64,000 nucleotides of DNA, from assembly GCF_052324685.1 (NCBI RefSeq), contig NW_027506894.1, forward strand, positions 1 to 64,000, written 5' to 3'. Of this stretch, positions 50,526 through 63,005 are shown one piece after another. Origin of the DNA: Brachyhypopomus gauderio (lineage: Eukaryota; Chordata; Actinopteri; Gymnotiformes; Hypopomidae). The notes below the pieces were generated by a model, which had not been told where the DNA came from, made no database searches, and saw only the letters and a program-made list of their open reading frames with translations. The position numbers and the translations under genes were made by a program. The first letter of the stretch is position 1. Each line of letters starts with the position of its first letter.

Positions 50526-51072
50526 GGGTCTTTAGACACATTGATTTTATTATCACATAATGAATAGGCATATTTGACCCTCATATAAAGAAAATGACAA
50601 AAATTTGATTTAATTTTCTGTGTTTGTCTGTTTCCTTCTCAGAACGTGTCGTCCACATTGAAACAGTAAGTGATTATTATTTCTGTTTGATATCTTGTGT
50701 TACACATTGTGTTTGTGAAATTATTCTGATACATTCAGATCTTCAGTATGTGGTCTGTGTTATTTCAGAAACATGATATATGAAGACGGTATTTAGGAAT
50801 AAAAATATATATGTTGATATTGACGATGTGCAAACATTTCAAAGACATATTGATGGATTTAAATAAAGTTATTTCACATGTTACTTTTAATGTTAAATAG
50901 TTTAAATAAGATCAATAATAATCTATAATATATTTTAATAATATAATAGCTTTATACATTTCCAGAGTTCATCACACACCAAAGGAACATGAGAAGGTGT
51001 CAGGAACTCTGATCAATGTAGCAAAACATCTTTCCAACCTGAAGTTCAGAGTCTGGGAGAGAATGCAGTACT
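49208..51072 (+). pseudogene. TRIM35/A33-like TRIM, copy C (no SPRY exon)
   Basis: Exons 49208-49606 (RING and B-box, intact, two codons shorter than A), 49951-50046, 50157-50387, 50643-50665 and 50966-51072 are open and correctly spliced. The last has a 12-base in-frame deletion just before its donor. No PRY-SPRY exon follows: intron 5 runs through the minisatellite (51269-51693) into sequence shared with copy B, then into retroelement debris. A product would be RING-B-box-coiled-coil only, of about 290 aa plus read-through. Such SPRY-less TRIM forms exist naturally, so silent decay and a dominant-negative or adaptor role both remain possible. I call it truncated. Confidence 0.82.
50456..50522 (+). 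repeat. (GT)n microsatellite in TRIM C intron 3
   Basis: About 33 GT units, at the equivalent position to shorter GT runs in copies A and B. Confidence 0.97.
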
Positions 51073-51268
51073 GTGAGTTTTGGTGTTCTTTGATTAATTA
51101 GAGTAATTCTGTTCTCCTCACAATTAGAACTATAGAGAGAGAAACATTAACATTGTGTGTTTGGTAAATGAACTATTCCAGTATTAAAGGCTGTATTAGT
51201 ATAAACAGTGAGGGGGACGACCAGTTTACTGCTGGTCTGAGGAAAGACAGTCAGTCCATGAGGAGATC

Positions 51269-51693
51269 TACACCACCCACTCTCCACCTCTACACACCAC
51301 CCACTCTCCACCTCTACACACCCCCCACTCTCCACCTCTACACACTACCCACTCTACACCTCTACACACCACCCACTCTCCACCTCTACACACCACCCAC
51401 TCTCCACCTCTACACACCACCCACTCTCCACCTCTACACTCCACCCACTCTCCACCTCTACACTCCACCCACTCTCTACCTCTACACTCCACCCACTCTC
51501 CACCTCTACACACCACCCACTCTCCCCCTCTACACACCACCCACTCTCCCCCTCTACACACCACCCACTCTCCACCTCTACACACCACCCACTCTCCCCC
51601 TCTACACACCACCCACTCTCCCCCTCTACACACCACCCACTCTCCACCTCTACACACCACCCACTCTCTACCTCTACACACCACCCACTCTCC
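51269..51693 (+). repeat. 24-bp minisatellite in TRIM C intron 5 (about 17 units)
   Basis: The same unit and start context as in A and B. All but a few units are the full 24-base form. Confidence 0.96.
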
Positions 51694-51890
51694 CTGGGAC
51701 ATCACCACCTCCACCTGCTCCTCCATTCTCTAAATAATGAAGATACTAGAGGTCTATAGGAAGTCCGGTACCCTGAGTCTGAGTTCCATGGTTCTCCGTC
51801 AGCTGAGACCCTCTCATGTCTTTGTGTCTGTCTGTGTCCCTGTCATCATTTTTGAGTCTGTGTTTGTGTGATTGGACAGACTGTTACGGA

Positions 51891-53375
51891 CCTCAGATGG
51901 TAAGGGGTCTCCTTCTGTTATCGGATGACACGTATTGTGGGGCTGATCGTTTGATTCAGGGAATGGGTGCTGGTTACGTGTCCGTTCCATTACATTTCGT
52001 GTGTTTACGTTCAGACATCGTAACAGGTACATTCATGGTTGGAGTATGTGAGACGTTGCCTGTTGTTGGGGTTACATTTATATTAGGCAATGACTTGGCC
52101 AGTGACAGAGTGCTTCCTGCCCCTGAAGTCGTGAGACTTTCTGAATTGGCCGGTTTGAGTAGTAAGATACCCGTCCAAGAAGATGTCGAGATACGGTCTA
52201 TGTTTCCAGCGTGCGTAGTCACACGTGCACAGAGTAAGAGATTGGCGGAGGTGGTGGATTTAAGTGATTCCGAGTGGTTTATGGCCGAACCTGCCGTCGC
52301 ATCTAACAATTCCGAAACCAAACAGCCGGAGATGAGTTATGAGAAGCCACAAAAGGGTTTTATGAACATAGACTTGTGTGCCACGAAGGAGCAGCTAACA
52401 CAGGCTCAACGCAATGATCCAACGTTGAGAGAGTGTAGAGAGAACGCCGAGAAAGGTGATGATTCTTCTGTGGTCACGTACATTTGGGATCATGATGTTT
52501 TGGTACGTAGATGGACCTCAGATGGTGATCGGGATGGCAAGGAATGGAACATGGTGGTTCAGATTGTTGTTCCTGAGAAGTACTGATCTCAAGTCTTGTC
52601 TTTAGCCCATGACCATTCTTTAGCTGGACATTTGGGAGTAACTAAAACATACCAGCGTATATTGCAGTGTTTTTTTCGGCCTAAAATGAAGACCGATGTG
52701 AGAAATTACTGTCGTTCGTGTCACGTGTGCCAAATGGTAGGTAAACCCAATCAGAAGATCCCTCCTGCTCCTTTGCAACCGATACCCGTTGTCGGTGACC
52801 CATTCGACACACTGTTGGTCGACTGTGTCGGTCCTTTGCCGAGGACGAAATCGGGACATCAGTATTTACTAACGGTGATGTGTGTGGTATCGCGTTATCC
52901 GGAAGCTATTCCGTTACGTACGATAACCGCAAAAGCTGTGACTAGGGCTTTGTTACAGTTCTGCTCCAAGTTCGGTTTACCTCGTTACATCCAATCGGAC
53001 CAAGGTTCAAATTTCTTGTCACGTGTCTTTGCACAAGTATTAGACCAATTGTCTATCAAACACACAACATTGAGTGCTTACCATCCTGAATCGCAGGGTG
53101 CGATTGAGAGATTCCATCAGACATTAAAGTCTATGCTGAGAAAATACTGTTTTGAGACTGGTCGTGACTGGGATGAGGGTGTTCCTTTGGTTCTATTTGT
53201 GGTGAGAGAGACCGTACAGGAGTCTCTTGGTTTTAGTCCAACTCAAATCGTGTTTGGACATACCGTCCGAGGTCCTTTAAAACTTTTAAAAGAAAAGTGG
53301 TTAAACAGCGAAGTTTCTCCGCAGGTCCTCCAGTCCATCCTCCGACCGATGTACCGGATCCACCCGGGTATCATT
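51891..53375 (+). pseudogene. Ty3/gypsy pol fragment, protease-integrase order
   Basis: Frame one (to TGA 52584-52586) carries the second half of a retropepsin: LIQGMGAGYVSVPLHFV and VGVTFILGNDLA, without the DTG active site. It then runs through a linker into the start of an integrase. After the stop the frame continues as the HHCC finger (H...GHLGV, CRSCHVCQ) and the core with D (LLVDCVGPLP), D (SDQGSNF) and E (SQGAIERFHQ) at D-35-E spacing. Both catalytic aspartates and the glutamate are present. No reverse transcriptase lies between protease and integrase, and nothing recognisable follows beyond 53375. One nonsense codon and both truncated ends make it inactive. The order suggests a Gmr1-type element. 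Confidence 0.82.
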
Positions 53376-53450
53376 AAGGATCGATCGATAAATCGATCGA
53401 TCTATCTAATGTATATTATATATTACATATATATATATATATATATTTAC
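53376..53450 (+). repeat. GATC palindrome and TA-rich tract
   Basis: GATCGATCGAT is mirrored by ATCGATCGATC over two bases, followed by TATATA repeats, at the broken 3' end of the gypsy fragment. Confidence 0.8.
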
Positions 53451-53573
53451 ATTACGCTAAGAGCCTTAGAGAGAACTAATGGTGTATCATTGTAACTCTA
53501 TAAAATGATGTTGATTTTTACCGTATTGTCTTGAATGAGAGGGACAGTTCGGACAATGAAGAAAGAAAATATA

Positions 53574-53576
<3 letters not shown>

Positions 53577-53642
<66 letters not shown>
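53577..53642 (+). repeat. (TA)n microsatellite
   Basis: About 32 uninterrupted TA units. Confidence 0.97.
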
Positions 53643-53649
<7 letters not shown>

Positions 53650-53929
53650 GCCTCACAGTCGTTCTGTCAAGTTGCTCATCTAAACCCAGGTGTATTTTCC
53701 TGTTCATCAAACGGAGTAAGTAGTGATCTAAAATAATATTCTGTACTCGGACCCCTATCTGATGTGGGATGTTAGTCTATCGAGATAAGTTGTTACAGTA
53801 GAGTTTAAAACCATAGTTCCCGAAATCTTACAGTACAATTTCTCCTTAGAGTTATAATACGGGATATTCACACCTGGAAATAGAAACCCGTAAAGTTGCA
53901 TTTGTCGATAGAGCAGCACAACTCGTCCA

Positions 53930-54247
53930 TGTAACGGCGGCGGGTAGGAGCAAGGACGAGACACGAATCCTGCTTTGCAGCCAACGTCACTGCTTTATTC
54001 AACATACGACAGTAAACACTCACACGACATGCACACTAAAGACAACGACAAGCACACGACACTGCGCGAACGCACATTAAATAGACAAACTACATGAGCC
54101 CCGAGTGATTACGAGACGGGCCACAGGTGGGACGAATGAACACACGCAGACACAACCACACCCACGAGGAGCAACAGACGCAGACGGCAAGACGCAGACG
54201 ATGTAGACACACGCCCACAGGGAGGGGTCCGGAGCTGTTCCGTGACA
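53930..54247 (-). mobile_element. Solo LTR, second family
   Basis: Read on the minus strand it starts TGTCACGGAACAG and ends CGCCGTTACA (TG...CA ends). Perfect 5-bp duplications GTCCA flank it (53925-53929 and 54248-54252). It contains a minus-strand AATAAA near 53995. A truncated relative lies at 40628-40705. Confidence 0.88.
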
Positions 54248-54252
54248 GTCCA

Positions 54253-54980
54253 AACATTGTTCCACGCTGTCGTTTAAAGTTTCATAAAGGATTCTCTCAC
54301 AATAGATGCCTTTAAGTCAAATTTAAAAACTCATTAATTTTCTCAAGCATTCGAGTCTAAAGACTTTGCATTTTTTAATTCTTCGTAGTGGTTTATTTTT
54401 ATTAATATTATTGTGTAGCACTTTTGTCGACTTTTAGATAGAAATTCAGGCGACTGGTAGCAATAGCAACGGACATTTTTGGATGGTTAACCATAGTTTG
54501 CACATAGTTTCGGGGCACTGCCTCACAAACACCGGCTTTCTTGAACGCCGTTGACGACTGGGAGTCCGGTGGGGAGGAACTCTATTTTGATGCCAAAGAT
54601 GATTCTGTAATGGAGTCTGACATGACCCTGCCGTCTGACTTGGGTTACAGGCATGATATATGTGAGACCTCTGACAGACCTTCACAGCAGACTACAAACT
54701 AAACCCTCAAACACATGGTAGTAGTGTTTCCATTTGTCACTTCAGTGTGTAGTCACATATATGAAAGGCTAATCATATATTTCAATCATATAATCATATA
54801 TTTATCAAACTTCTTAGAATTACTCCTAAGAATGCTGCTAAGAATTCACTTATGTCTAAAATAATTCTTAGTTAAAAGCTGAGACTAAAAGTTAGTTATT
54901 AAGCCTCCCAGTCTCACTTTAAGCGAAGTGTAGGAGTAATTCTTAAGTGTCAGTCTCCTGACCCCCTGCAAGAACCAATC
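54253..54980. other. Unrecognised DNA with one short open stretch
   Basis: The + frame ending at TAA 54701-54703 reads FLNAVDDWESGGEELYFDA and continues acidic for about 35 residues. It has no start codon or splice context I trust. I do not recognise the family; a decayed transposase N terminus is one possibility. Confidence 0.3.
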
Positions 54981-55480
54981 TGTGACGGGCAGGGTGAGCA
55001 ACTAAAAAGGAAGCGATCACGCCAAGTCTCAGGGAAAAAGGATGGTTTAATAGAAAGTGTGCAAACCAAAAACCCGTGCATTGTTCCAAATGAAGGAAAT
55101 AATAACCAGCAGTCAACTGGTACAAAGACAAGACATATATAGACGAACAAACGACCCTCAGGTGAGACGGATCACGGGTCCCGCCCACCTGAGGGACGAA
55201 CATCACGTGACCAAAAACAGGACCGCTGCCGCTGTAACCGGGGGCGACCGGCAGGGGGCCCCCCCACAACGTGACAGACCCCCCCCCACCAAAGCCACAC
55301 TCCCCTCCGGATGTGCGGCGTACAGCGGCTGCACACAAAATACAACAAAGGGGCGGGAAGGCGGGGACAAGACAGGGACCCGTTCCCTGCCGTCCTGGAG
55401 CTGAAACAAAAAACAGACATACAGGTTAGCTCGCCTCCTGGGCGGGACCCTGGACCGACTGGGCCGTCACCAAGACGATA
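54981..55480 (-). mobile_element. 3' end of an LTR retrotransposon (LTR plus flanking internal DNA)
   Basis: 54981-55276 is the same LTR family as the solo LTR at 20157-20441, inverted (TGTCACGTTG ... CCGTCACA on the minus strand). Immediately before it in that orientation is a G-rich purine tract (TGGGGGGGGGTC), as expected of a polypurine tract ahead of a 3' LTR. Internal non-coding DNA continues to about 55480. No 5-bp duplication flanks the LTR, in line with this being one end of a truncated element. Confidence 0.75.
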
Positions 55481-56100
55481 ACCACACTGTAAAAAAAACA
55501 TTTTTTTTAACAGATATTTACTGTAAATAAATACAGTATTTTTCTGTCTTTTTCATAATAAGAGAATATACCTGTAAAATACAGGAAAATTACTTTTTTT
55601 AAGAAAACACCTTTAAATATACGGTCAAAGTCTGTAAATTTAAATTACAAGAATTTCTTGTTTTATAACAGGATTGTATATTTTTTTAAGGGTCTTGAGT
55701 TTTAATTTAGTAGTTATCAGTGTAAAAATGCAGTTTTCAGTGTAAAAACACAGAACAATGCCTTTTGTAACTTCACAGTAATTTTCCATTTTTAAACAGT
55801 AAATGAAATTAAGAAATTATATTGAACCAAAAACAACAGCCTAACATCTACATTTGACCAAAGCTGGAATTATAGTGAATTAAGATTTGAAGTAAAATAT
55901 TGTGTAAAATTTCCCATTTCCAATTCTCTAAATATACATTAATAACTCTGCTACCAAAAAAGCTGTAAATTGAATTACATACACAAAGTACTGAACAACA
56001 GCCTTTTATTTGAAATGACATTTAAAGCAACAAGTTTAGAACGCAATACTACTCCACTCTGCTCAAGCAAGTGAATAATATAAAATATTTGGTCCCTCAA
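55481..56100. repeat. AT-rich dispersed-repeat-like region
   Basis: Begins CACTGTAAAAAAAACA and is studded with CTGTAAA/TACAG motifs in both orientations, as in fish MITEs with ACTGTAAAA ends. The far end was not located. Confidence 0.4.
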
Positions 56101-56249
56101 TCCTCAATCCTGGGCAATCAAGGGCTTTTCGTCAGAAGGCGCAAAGATATAAGGCATTAGGAGATTTTTTTCAGAAAGGCCCATAAGATAACCTGTTAAA
56201 ACTTTGCAATATATAGCAATAAGTTTGCGGAGGGGGGTCAGAGAAATAT

Positions 56250-56251
<2 letters not shown>

Positions 56252-56339
<88 letters not shown>
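56252..56339 (+). repeat. (GT)n(GA)n microsatellite
   Basis: About 9 GT units then about 33 GA units. Confidence 0.97.
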
Positions 56340-56343
<4 letters not shown>

Positions 56344-56377
56344 TCGATCTATCCATCCATTCATCCATCAGGAAACA

Positions 56378-56475
56378 GGGGTGATTTTCCCGAAACGTTC
56401 TACTTCTTAACCTCGTACGTTTCATACGAGGTTACGAAGTACTTAGCGCTACGAACGTTTCGGGAAACCCACCCC
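56378..56475. mobile_element. Palindromic MITE of about 98 bp
   Basis: Terminal inverted repeats of 23 bases (GGGGTGATTTTCCCGAAACG left; GGGGTGGGTTTCCCGAAACG inverted right) differ at two positions. A second hairpin (AACCTCGTA/TACGAGGTT) sits in the centre. Confidence 0.75.
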
Positions 56476-57888
56476 AGATCAGCAAACAGTTCTGTGTGGT
56501 GATTGGACAGAATCGTGGGCGCCTGGTCTGTTCATCCAATGAATGCCGAGAAGCACTAGTTTGAATTTGAGCGCCAGGTGCCTGGAGACATTACGTTCCG
56601 TTATTCACGGAATCGCAGGTAAAGGCAATAATGATGGGATTTTCGGCTCTATTTTGAGATGCGGCTCTAATGGCTCTTCTTACTGTGGAGAGCCGGCTCT
56701 TTTCGGCTCCCCATATATATTTTTAACATTATTAATTAATTAATAGCTTAAACCTAATTTTATAACATTTTGTTTCATTATTGACATTGTTAAGTAAAAA
56801 TGCAACAATGCTTTATAAATAAAAGTTTTATTATAACCAATTATTAAATTATCACAAAATAGAACGCGAACAGAACCATACAGCTTGGCCAATTGCCTGC
56901 CGTTTCCACAAAAAAAGTGGAGACTTTTTTTTTTCAGTGTTTTCCCACCACATTATTAACTGAAAGCTGCATGTGATTGGTCAGATATGTGGAGCACACG
57001 CTTGACATGCGGGCAGTGGAGAAGTTCTTTGCAGTGTTGTCTGAAACGATATGGGTGGTAGTATAAAGAAACACCCCTAAAAAACAGGGAAAAACAGGAT
57101 TTTACCTGACGAAAATTAATGTTGCATTGTGCTCCAGGTTTGAAAAGTGCTAAAGTAGGCTAAAGTACTTGAAAATGTAACTGTATTTTGTTTCACAACA
57201 AATAGATTTCTGACTGAATCGATGTGATAAAAAAGCGAATTATTTCGAATAATTTCGAGTATATGTATAAATATTTAAGTTTAAGGTGCTGGGAAATATT
57301 GAAAATGGCAAGTGACGTACAAGTGCTTGAATTCCACCTTGTAAAGGTGTATGAACCCGGCATACATAACTTTGTTCATTGCGCTGAAGAGGTGCACGAC
57401 CTCGCTTCGCACGGGGGTCCTCACGCAGGGGCGGAGCCACCGCGATTGCGTCATTTTTGGCGCACGGACCCTCGCGCTGGTCGCGACGCGCCAAGTATGC
57501 TCTACCACTGGCAGAAACAGAGCAATACGCGCAAGGAGAGGGAGAGACAGCGAGGCACCGAAGGACAAATAAAAACGATGTTGGAAAAAAACTGGCACTG
57601 TGGCACTTGCAGAGCACAAGCGCAATACTGAAGGAAAAAGCGGCTCCCAAATAGGATCCTAAACACTAGAGCTCCTGAGAATTCAGGATTCTGAGGACAT
57701 CACCCCTCCTTCTTCTCCTTCTTGCCAGCAATTAGCAAAGCCAAACATCACCCTTTATTATGTTAATTCACAGAGCAAGACTGAGGCAGCAGCCTCACCC
57801 AGAAAGTCTCTGATCACAGAGATCACAGATCACAGATCACAAACAAGCAGAAACACAAATGCTTCTATCAAATGCTTCTAACACAAAT

Positions 57889-57929
<41 letters not shown>

Positions 57930-58255
57930 GAGGTAGTATAAGAAATGTACAAAGAGCAAGATTCAAGCCTGCTGTTTAGATCACAAACAAGCAGAAACAC
58001 AAATGCTTCTATCAAATGCTTCTAACACAAATATAGATAGATAGATAGTATAAGAAATGTACAAAGAGCATGATTCAAGCCTGCTGTTTAGATCATAAAC
58101 AAGCAGAAACACAAATGCTTCTATCAAATGCTTCTAACACAAATATAGATAGATAGATAGTATAAGAAATGTACAAAGAGCAAGATTCAAGCCTGCTGTT
58201 TAGATCATAAACAAGCAGAAACACAAATGCTTCTATCAAATGCTTCTAACACAAA

Positions 58256-59360
58256 TAGGGATGTCCCGATCCAGCTTTTTGAACTTCCGATCCGATACCG
58301 ATATTTATTTGCACTTCCGATCCGATACCGATATCGGCCGATACCGATACCGGCCTATCCGAGCATGTATTAAAGTTTAAAGTTATTTAGCCAACTTACT
58401 TTGTTGTCAAACTCATGTTGAAAAGCGTTTTACTCTTGATAACAAGTAGCCAGCTGAATTAGGTGTGTTTGAATAATACACAATGGTTGGTAAGGAGAAA
58501 CTGACCTGTTTATTTAGCAATTAATAAACTCAAAATAGACAAAATATTAAATAACAAACAGAAATAGCATCAGTAAACCAAGGTTTAAAAAGTCACAAGT
58601 GCAAATAATATTGTAAATTATATTAAAAGCAAAACACACAACCTGAGTGGAAAATAGTCTATTAACAAATAGTCCATTAACATTAACATCCATCAGTGCT
58701 CTTGAACAAGTGTAAACCAAAGCTTAAAAAAAAATCCGTGCACATATCGTAATCTAATTAAAAGCAAAATGCCTTCTACTCCACACTTTGCTGCTCCATC
58801 CCCATCTATACACTCCCTTCAATTCAAACGTTTCTGCCAGTGTTAGTTGTGTAGGACCTTTCTTTTTGTCTTCGGTTTTCTTTAGAAACTCGTCATGTTG
58901 TTTATGGTGGTATTTCGCTAAATGCTTGATTAGATTGGTGGTATTAAAAGTTCTTACAGCTTTACCACCACGCTTGACTTTACTGTGGCATATGTTGCAC
59001 TCTACCTCTTCGTCTTTGTCATCCTTTAAGGTAAAATAATCCCACACAACTGACATTTTTACCGATAACTTCAAATTTACACAGTGGTCCGAGATGCCAC
59101 GGAGCTAAATTGGGGCAGACGCTGTGCTGAAGGTGTGCTGGAAAATGCGGACCGGATTTTACTCTCACTGGCAAAACCGAGGAGCAAAAACTGGAATGGA
59201 TTATCTAAATGGGTGCGCTGGAAAACCCGGATCGGATTAAAAAAACTGGATCGGGAGTCTGGATCGGCATTTTCTCATGCCTGCCGATCCGATACCGATA
59301 CGCATTTTTTGCTAATATCGGCGGCCGATCCGATCCAAATATCGGATCGGGACAACCCTA
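58256..59360. mobile_element. hAT element with BED zinc finger, inserted in satellite
   Basis: 17-bp terminal inverted repeats TAGGGATGTCCCGATCC and, inverted, TAGGGTTGTCCCGATCC. Perfect 8-bp duplications AACACAAA lie at 58248-58255 and 59361-59368, inside a satellite monomer. Subterminal repeats of CCGATCCGATACCGATA occur on both sides. At 1105 bp it keeps only the BED-finger exon. Confidence 0.93.
58754..59056 (-). pseudogene. BED-type zinc finger exon of a hAT transposase
   Basis: From the ATG at 59056: VVWDYFTLKDD, CNICHSKVKRGG, TFNTTNLIKHLAKYHHKQH, which fits the BED finger (aromatics, C-x2-C, H-x3-5-H) used for DNA binding by ZBED and hAT proteins. The frame then closes without the RNase H-like catalytic domain, so this is a transposase remnant, not a host ZBED gene. 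Confidence 0.85.
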
Positions 59361-60442
59361 AACACAAAATATAGATAGTATAAGAAATGTACAAAGAGCA
59401 AGATTCAAGCCTGCTGCTTAGATCACAAACAAGCAGAAACACAAATGCTTCTATCAAATGCTTCTAACACAAATATAGATAGATAGATAGATAAATAGTA
59501 TAAGAAATGTACAAAGAGCAAGATTCAAGCCTGCTGTTTAGATCATAAACAAGCAGAAACACAAATGCTTCTATCAAATGCTTCTAACACAAATATAGAT
59601 AGATAGATAGATAGTATAAGAAATGTACAAAGAGCAAGATTCAAGCCTGCTGTTTAGATCACAAACAAGCAGAAACACAAATGCTTCTATCAAATGCTTC
59701 TAACACAAATATAGATAGATAGATAGTATAAGAAATGTACAAAGAGCAAGATTCAAGCCTGCTGTTTAGATCATAAACAAGCAGAAACACAAATGCTTCT
59801 ATCAAATGCTTCTAACACAAATATAGATAGATAGTATAAGAAATGTACAAAGAGCAAGATTCAAGCCTGCTGTTTAGATCACAAACAAGCAGAAACACAA
59901 ATGCTTCTATCAAATGCTTCTAACACAAATATAGATAGATAGATAGATAAATAGTATAAGAAATGTACAAAGAGCAAGATTCAAGCCTGCTGTTTAGATC
60001 ATAAACAAGCAGAAACACAAATGCTTCTATCAAATGCTTCTAACACAAATATAGATAGATAGATAGTATAAGAAATGTACAAAGAGCAAGATTCAAGCCT
60101 GCTGTTTAGATCACAAACAAGCAGAAACACAAATGCTTCTATCAAATGCTTCTAACACAAATATAGATAGATAGATAGTATAAGAAATGTACAAAGAGCA
60201 AGATTCAAGCCTGCTGTTTAGATCATAAACAAGCAGAAACACAAATGCTTCTATCAAATGCTTCTAACACAAATATAGATAGATAGTATAAGAAATGTAC
60301 AAAGAGCAAGATTCAAGCCTGCTGTTTAGATCACAAACAAGCAGAAACACAAATGCTTCTATCAAATGCTTCTAACACAAATATAGATAGATAGATAGTA
60401 TAAGAAATGTACAAAGAGCAAGATTCAAGCCTGCTGTTTAGA

Positions 60443-61905
60443 TTTACATTTACATTTACATTTATGGCATTTAGCAGACGCTCTTATCCAGAGCGACTTA
60501 CAAAAGTGCTATGTAGTTGCTTGGAATCTCCAAGGTAGAATAGATAGTCCTGAACACAAGGTACTCTAAGCTGGAAAAACCACTAGACGAAAGTCAAATG
60601 ATACCCAACAATTATACCTGAATATACACATCCCCTGAGGAAAAAGACAGTAAACAATTCCTATAACCCAATTATGCACAATACCTGAATTAAGAGACGA
60701 TAAAGTACAATAGACAAAGCATAATTATGCAAAGTGCACTTGAAAGAGGTGGGTCTTCAGTCGGCGTCTGAAGACAGCAAGTGACTCCGATGTTCGGACA
60801 CACAAGGGAAGTTCATTCCACCACCTTGGAGCCAGGACAGAGAAAAGTCTGGATGCTTGTCTCCCATGTGTCCTGGATGATGGAGGGTCAAGACGAGACA
60901 TACTTGAGGCGCGGAGGGCTCTAGGTATGCATCTGGGTTTTACCATGGCCATCAAGTAAGGAGGAGCTGGACCATTCTTTGCTTTGTAGGCCAGCACCAG
61001 GGTTTTATATTTGATGCGGGCAGCTACCGGAAGCCAGTGGAGGGAGGACAGCAAGGGAGTGACATGGCTGAACTTGGGAAGGTTGAAGACCAACCGAGCT
61101 GCAGCGTTCTGGATCAGTTGCAGGGGTTTGATGGCATGTATAGGAAGACCAGCCAGTAGGGAGTTGCAGTAGTCCAGTCTTGACATAACAAGGGACTGGA
61201 CAAGGACCTGAGTGGCCTCCCTAGAGAGAAATGGCCGAATCCTCCGAATGTTGTGAAGGGCGAATCTGCATGATCGTGTTGTGTTAGCAACGTGGGCCGT
61301 GAAGGAGAGTTGATTGTCGACAACTACACCAAGGCTACGCGCTTCCATGGATGGAGTGATCACGGTGTTCTCGAATGAGATAGAAAGATCACGATGAAGA
61401 CTGGCTCTTGCAGGGATGTACAGCATCTCTGTCTTGCTTGGGTTAAGCTTTAGGTGGTGAGCTGCCATCCAAGAGGCAATGTCTTTCAGACATGCAGAGA
61501 TTTGAGCTGAAACCTGTGTGTCAGAGGGTGGGAAGGAAAAGAAGAGCTGGGTGTCATCCGCATAACAGTGATAAGAGAAGCCATGTGCAGAGATTGACTC
61601 ACCCAGAGAGCGGGTATAAAGGGAAAAAAGAAGTGGACCCAGCACTGAGCCTTGTGGAACACCGGTGGAGAGTTTGCATGGCGTGGATGTTGATCCTCCC
61701 CATGTTACTTGGTAGGAACGACCCTCCAGGTAGGATGCAAACCACGTCCATGCATTGCCAGTGATACCAAGGCCTGAGAGGATGGACAGGAGGATCTCAT
61801 GATTGACTGTGTCAAAGGCCGCCGAAAGGTCAAGCAGAATCAGAACTGATGATAGTCCATTTGCTCTAGCCGCATGGAGTTTCTCAGTTACTGCAATGAG
61901 TGATC
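60443..61905 (-). mobile_element. L2-type LINE, 5'-truncated, inserted in satellite
   Basis: The minus-strand frame is open from about 61890 to 60725: [39 protein letters not shown], then LKLNPSKTEMLYIP and the C-terminal WWNELPLCVR/FRRRLKTHLF. The 3' end reads AAGAGCGTCTGCTAAATGCC and TGTAAA repeats, as in fish L2. A TTTAGAT stretch is repeated at both borders and may be the target duplication. RT catalytic residues are intact; the endonuclease is missing. Confidence 0.9.
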
Positions 61906-62194
61906 ATTTAGATCATAAACAAGAATTTAGATCATAAACAAGCAGAAACACAAATGCTTCTATCAAATGCTTCTAACACAAATATAGATAGATAGATAGT
62001 ATAAGAAATGTACAAAGAGCAAGATTCAAGCCTGCTGTTTAGATCACAAACAAGCAGAAACACAAATGCTTCTATCAAATGCTTCTAACACAAATATAGA
62101 TAGTATAAGAAATGTACAAAGAGCAAGATTCAAGCCTGCTGCTTAGATCACAAACAAGCAGAAACACAAATGCTTCTATCAAATGCTTCTAACA

Positions 62195-62199
62195 CAAAT

Positions 62200-62291
<92 letters not shown>

Positions 62292-62292
62292 T
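62195..62292 (+). repeat. Expanded (GATA)n inside one satellite monomer
   Basis: One monomer carries about 24 GATA units where its neighbours carry 2-5. Confidence 0.95.
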
Positions 62293-62835
62293 ATAAGAAA
62301 TGTACAAAGAGCAAGATTCAAGCCTGCTGTTTAGATCATAAACAAGCAGAAACACAAATGCTTCTATCAAATGCTTCTAACACAAATATAGATAGATAGA
62401 TAGTATAAGAAATGTACAAAGAGCAAGATTCAAGCCTGCTGTTTAGATCACAAACAAGCAGAAACACAAATGCTTCTATCAAATGCTTCTAACACAAATA
62501 TAGATAGATAGATAGTATAAGAAATGTACAAAGAGCAAGATTCAAGCCTGCTGTTTAGATCATAAACAAGCAGAAACACAAATGCTTCTATCAAATGCTT
62601 CTAACACAAATATAGATAGATAGTATAAGAAATGTACAAAGAGCAAGATTCAAGCCTGCTGCTTAGATCACAAACAAGCAGAAACACAAATGCTTCTATC
62701 AAATGCTTCTAACACAAATATAGATAGATAGATAGATAGTATAAGAAATGTACAAAGAGCAAGATTCAAGCCTGCTGTTTAGATCACAAACAAGCAGAAA
62801 CACAAATGCTTCTATCAAATGCTTCTAACACAAAT

Positions 62836-63005
<170 letters not shown>

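Noticed and set aside
53376..53405. GATC-rich palindrome as a possible protein-binding site
   Set aside because: Adjacent to TA and GATA-like simple repeats and to a broken element end; more simply explained as low-complexity DNA.
57224..57631. 135-codon + frame beginning near the AT-rich part of the hAT insertion
   Set aside because: No recognisable domain; GC-rich stretch open on both strands inside a transposon.
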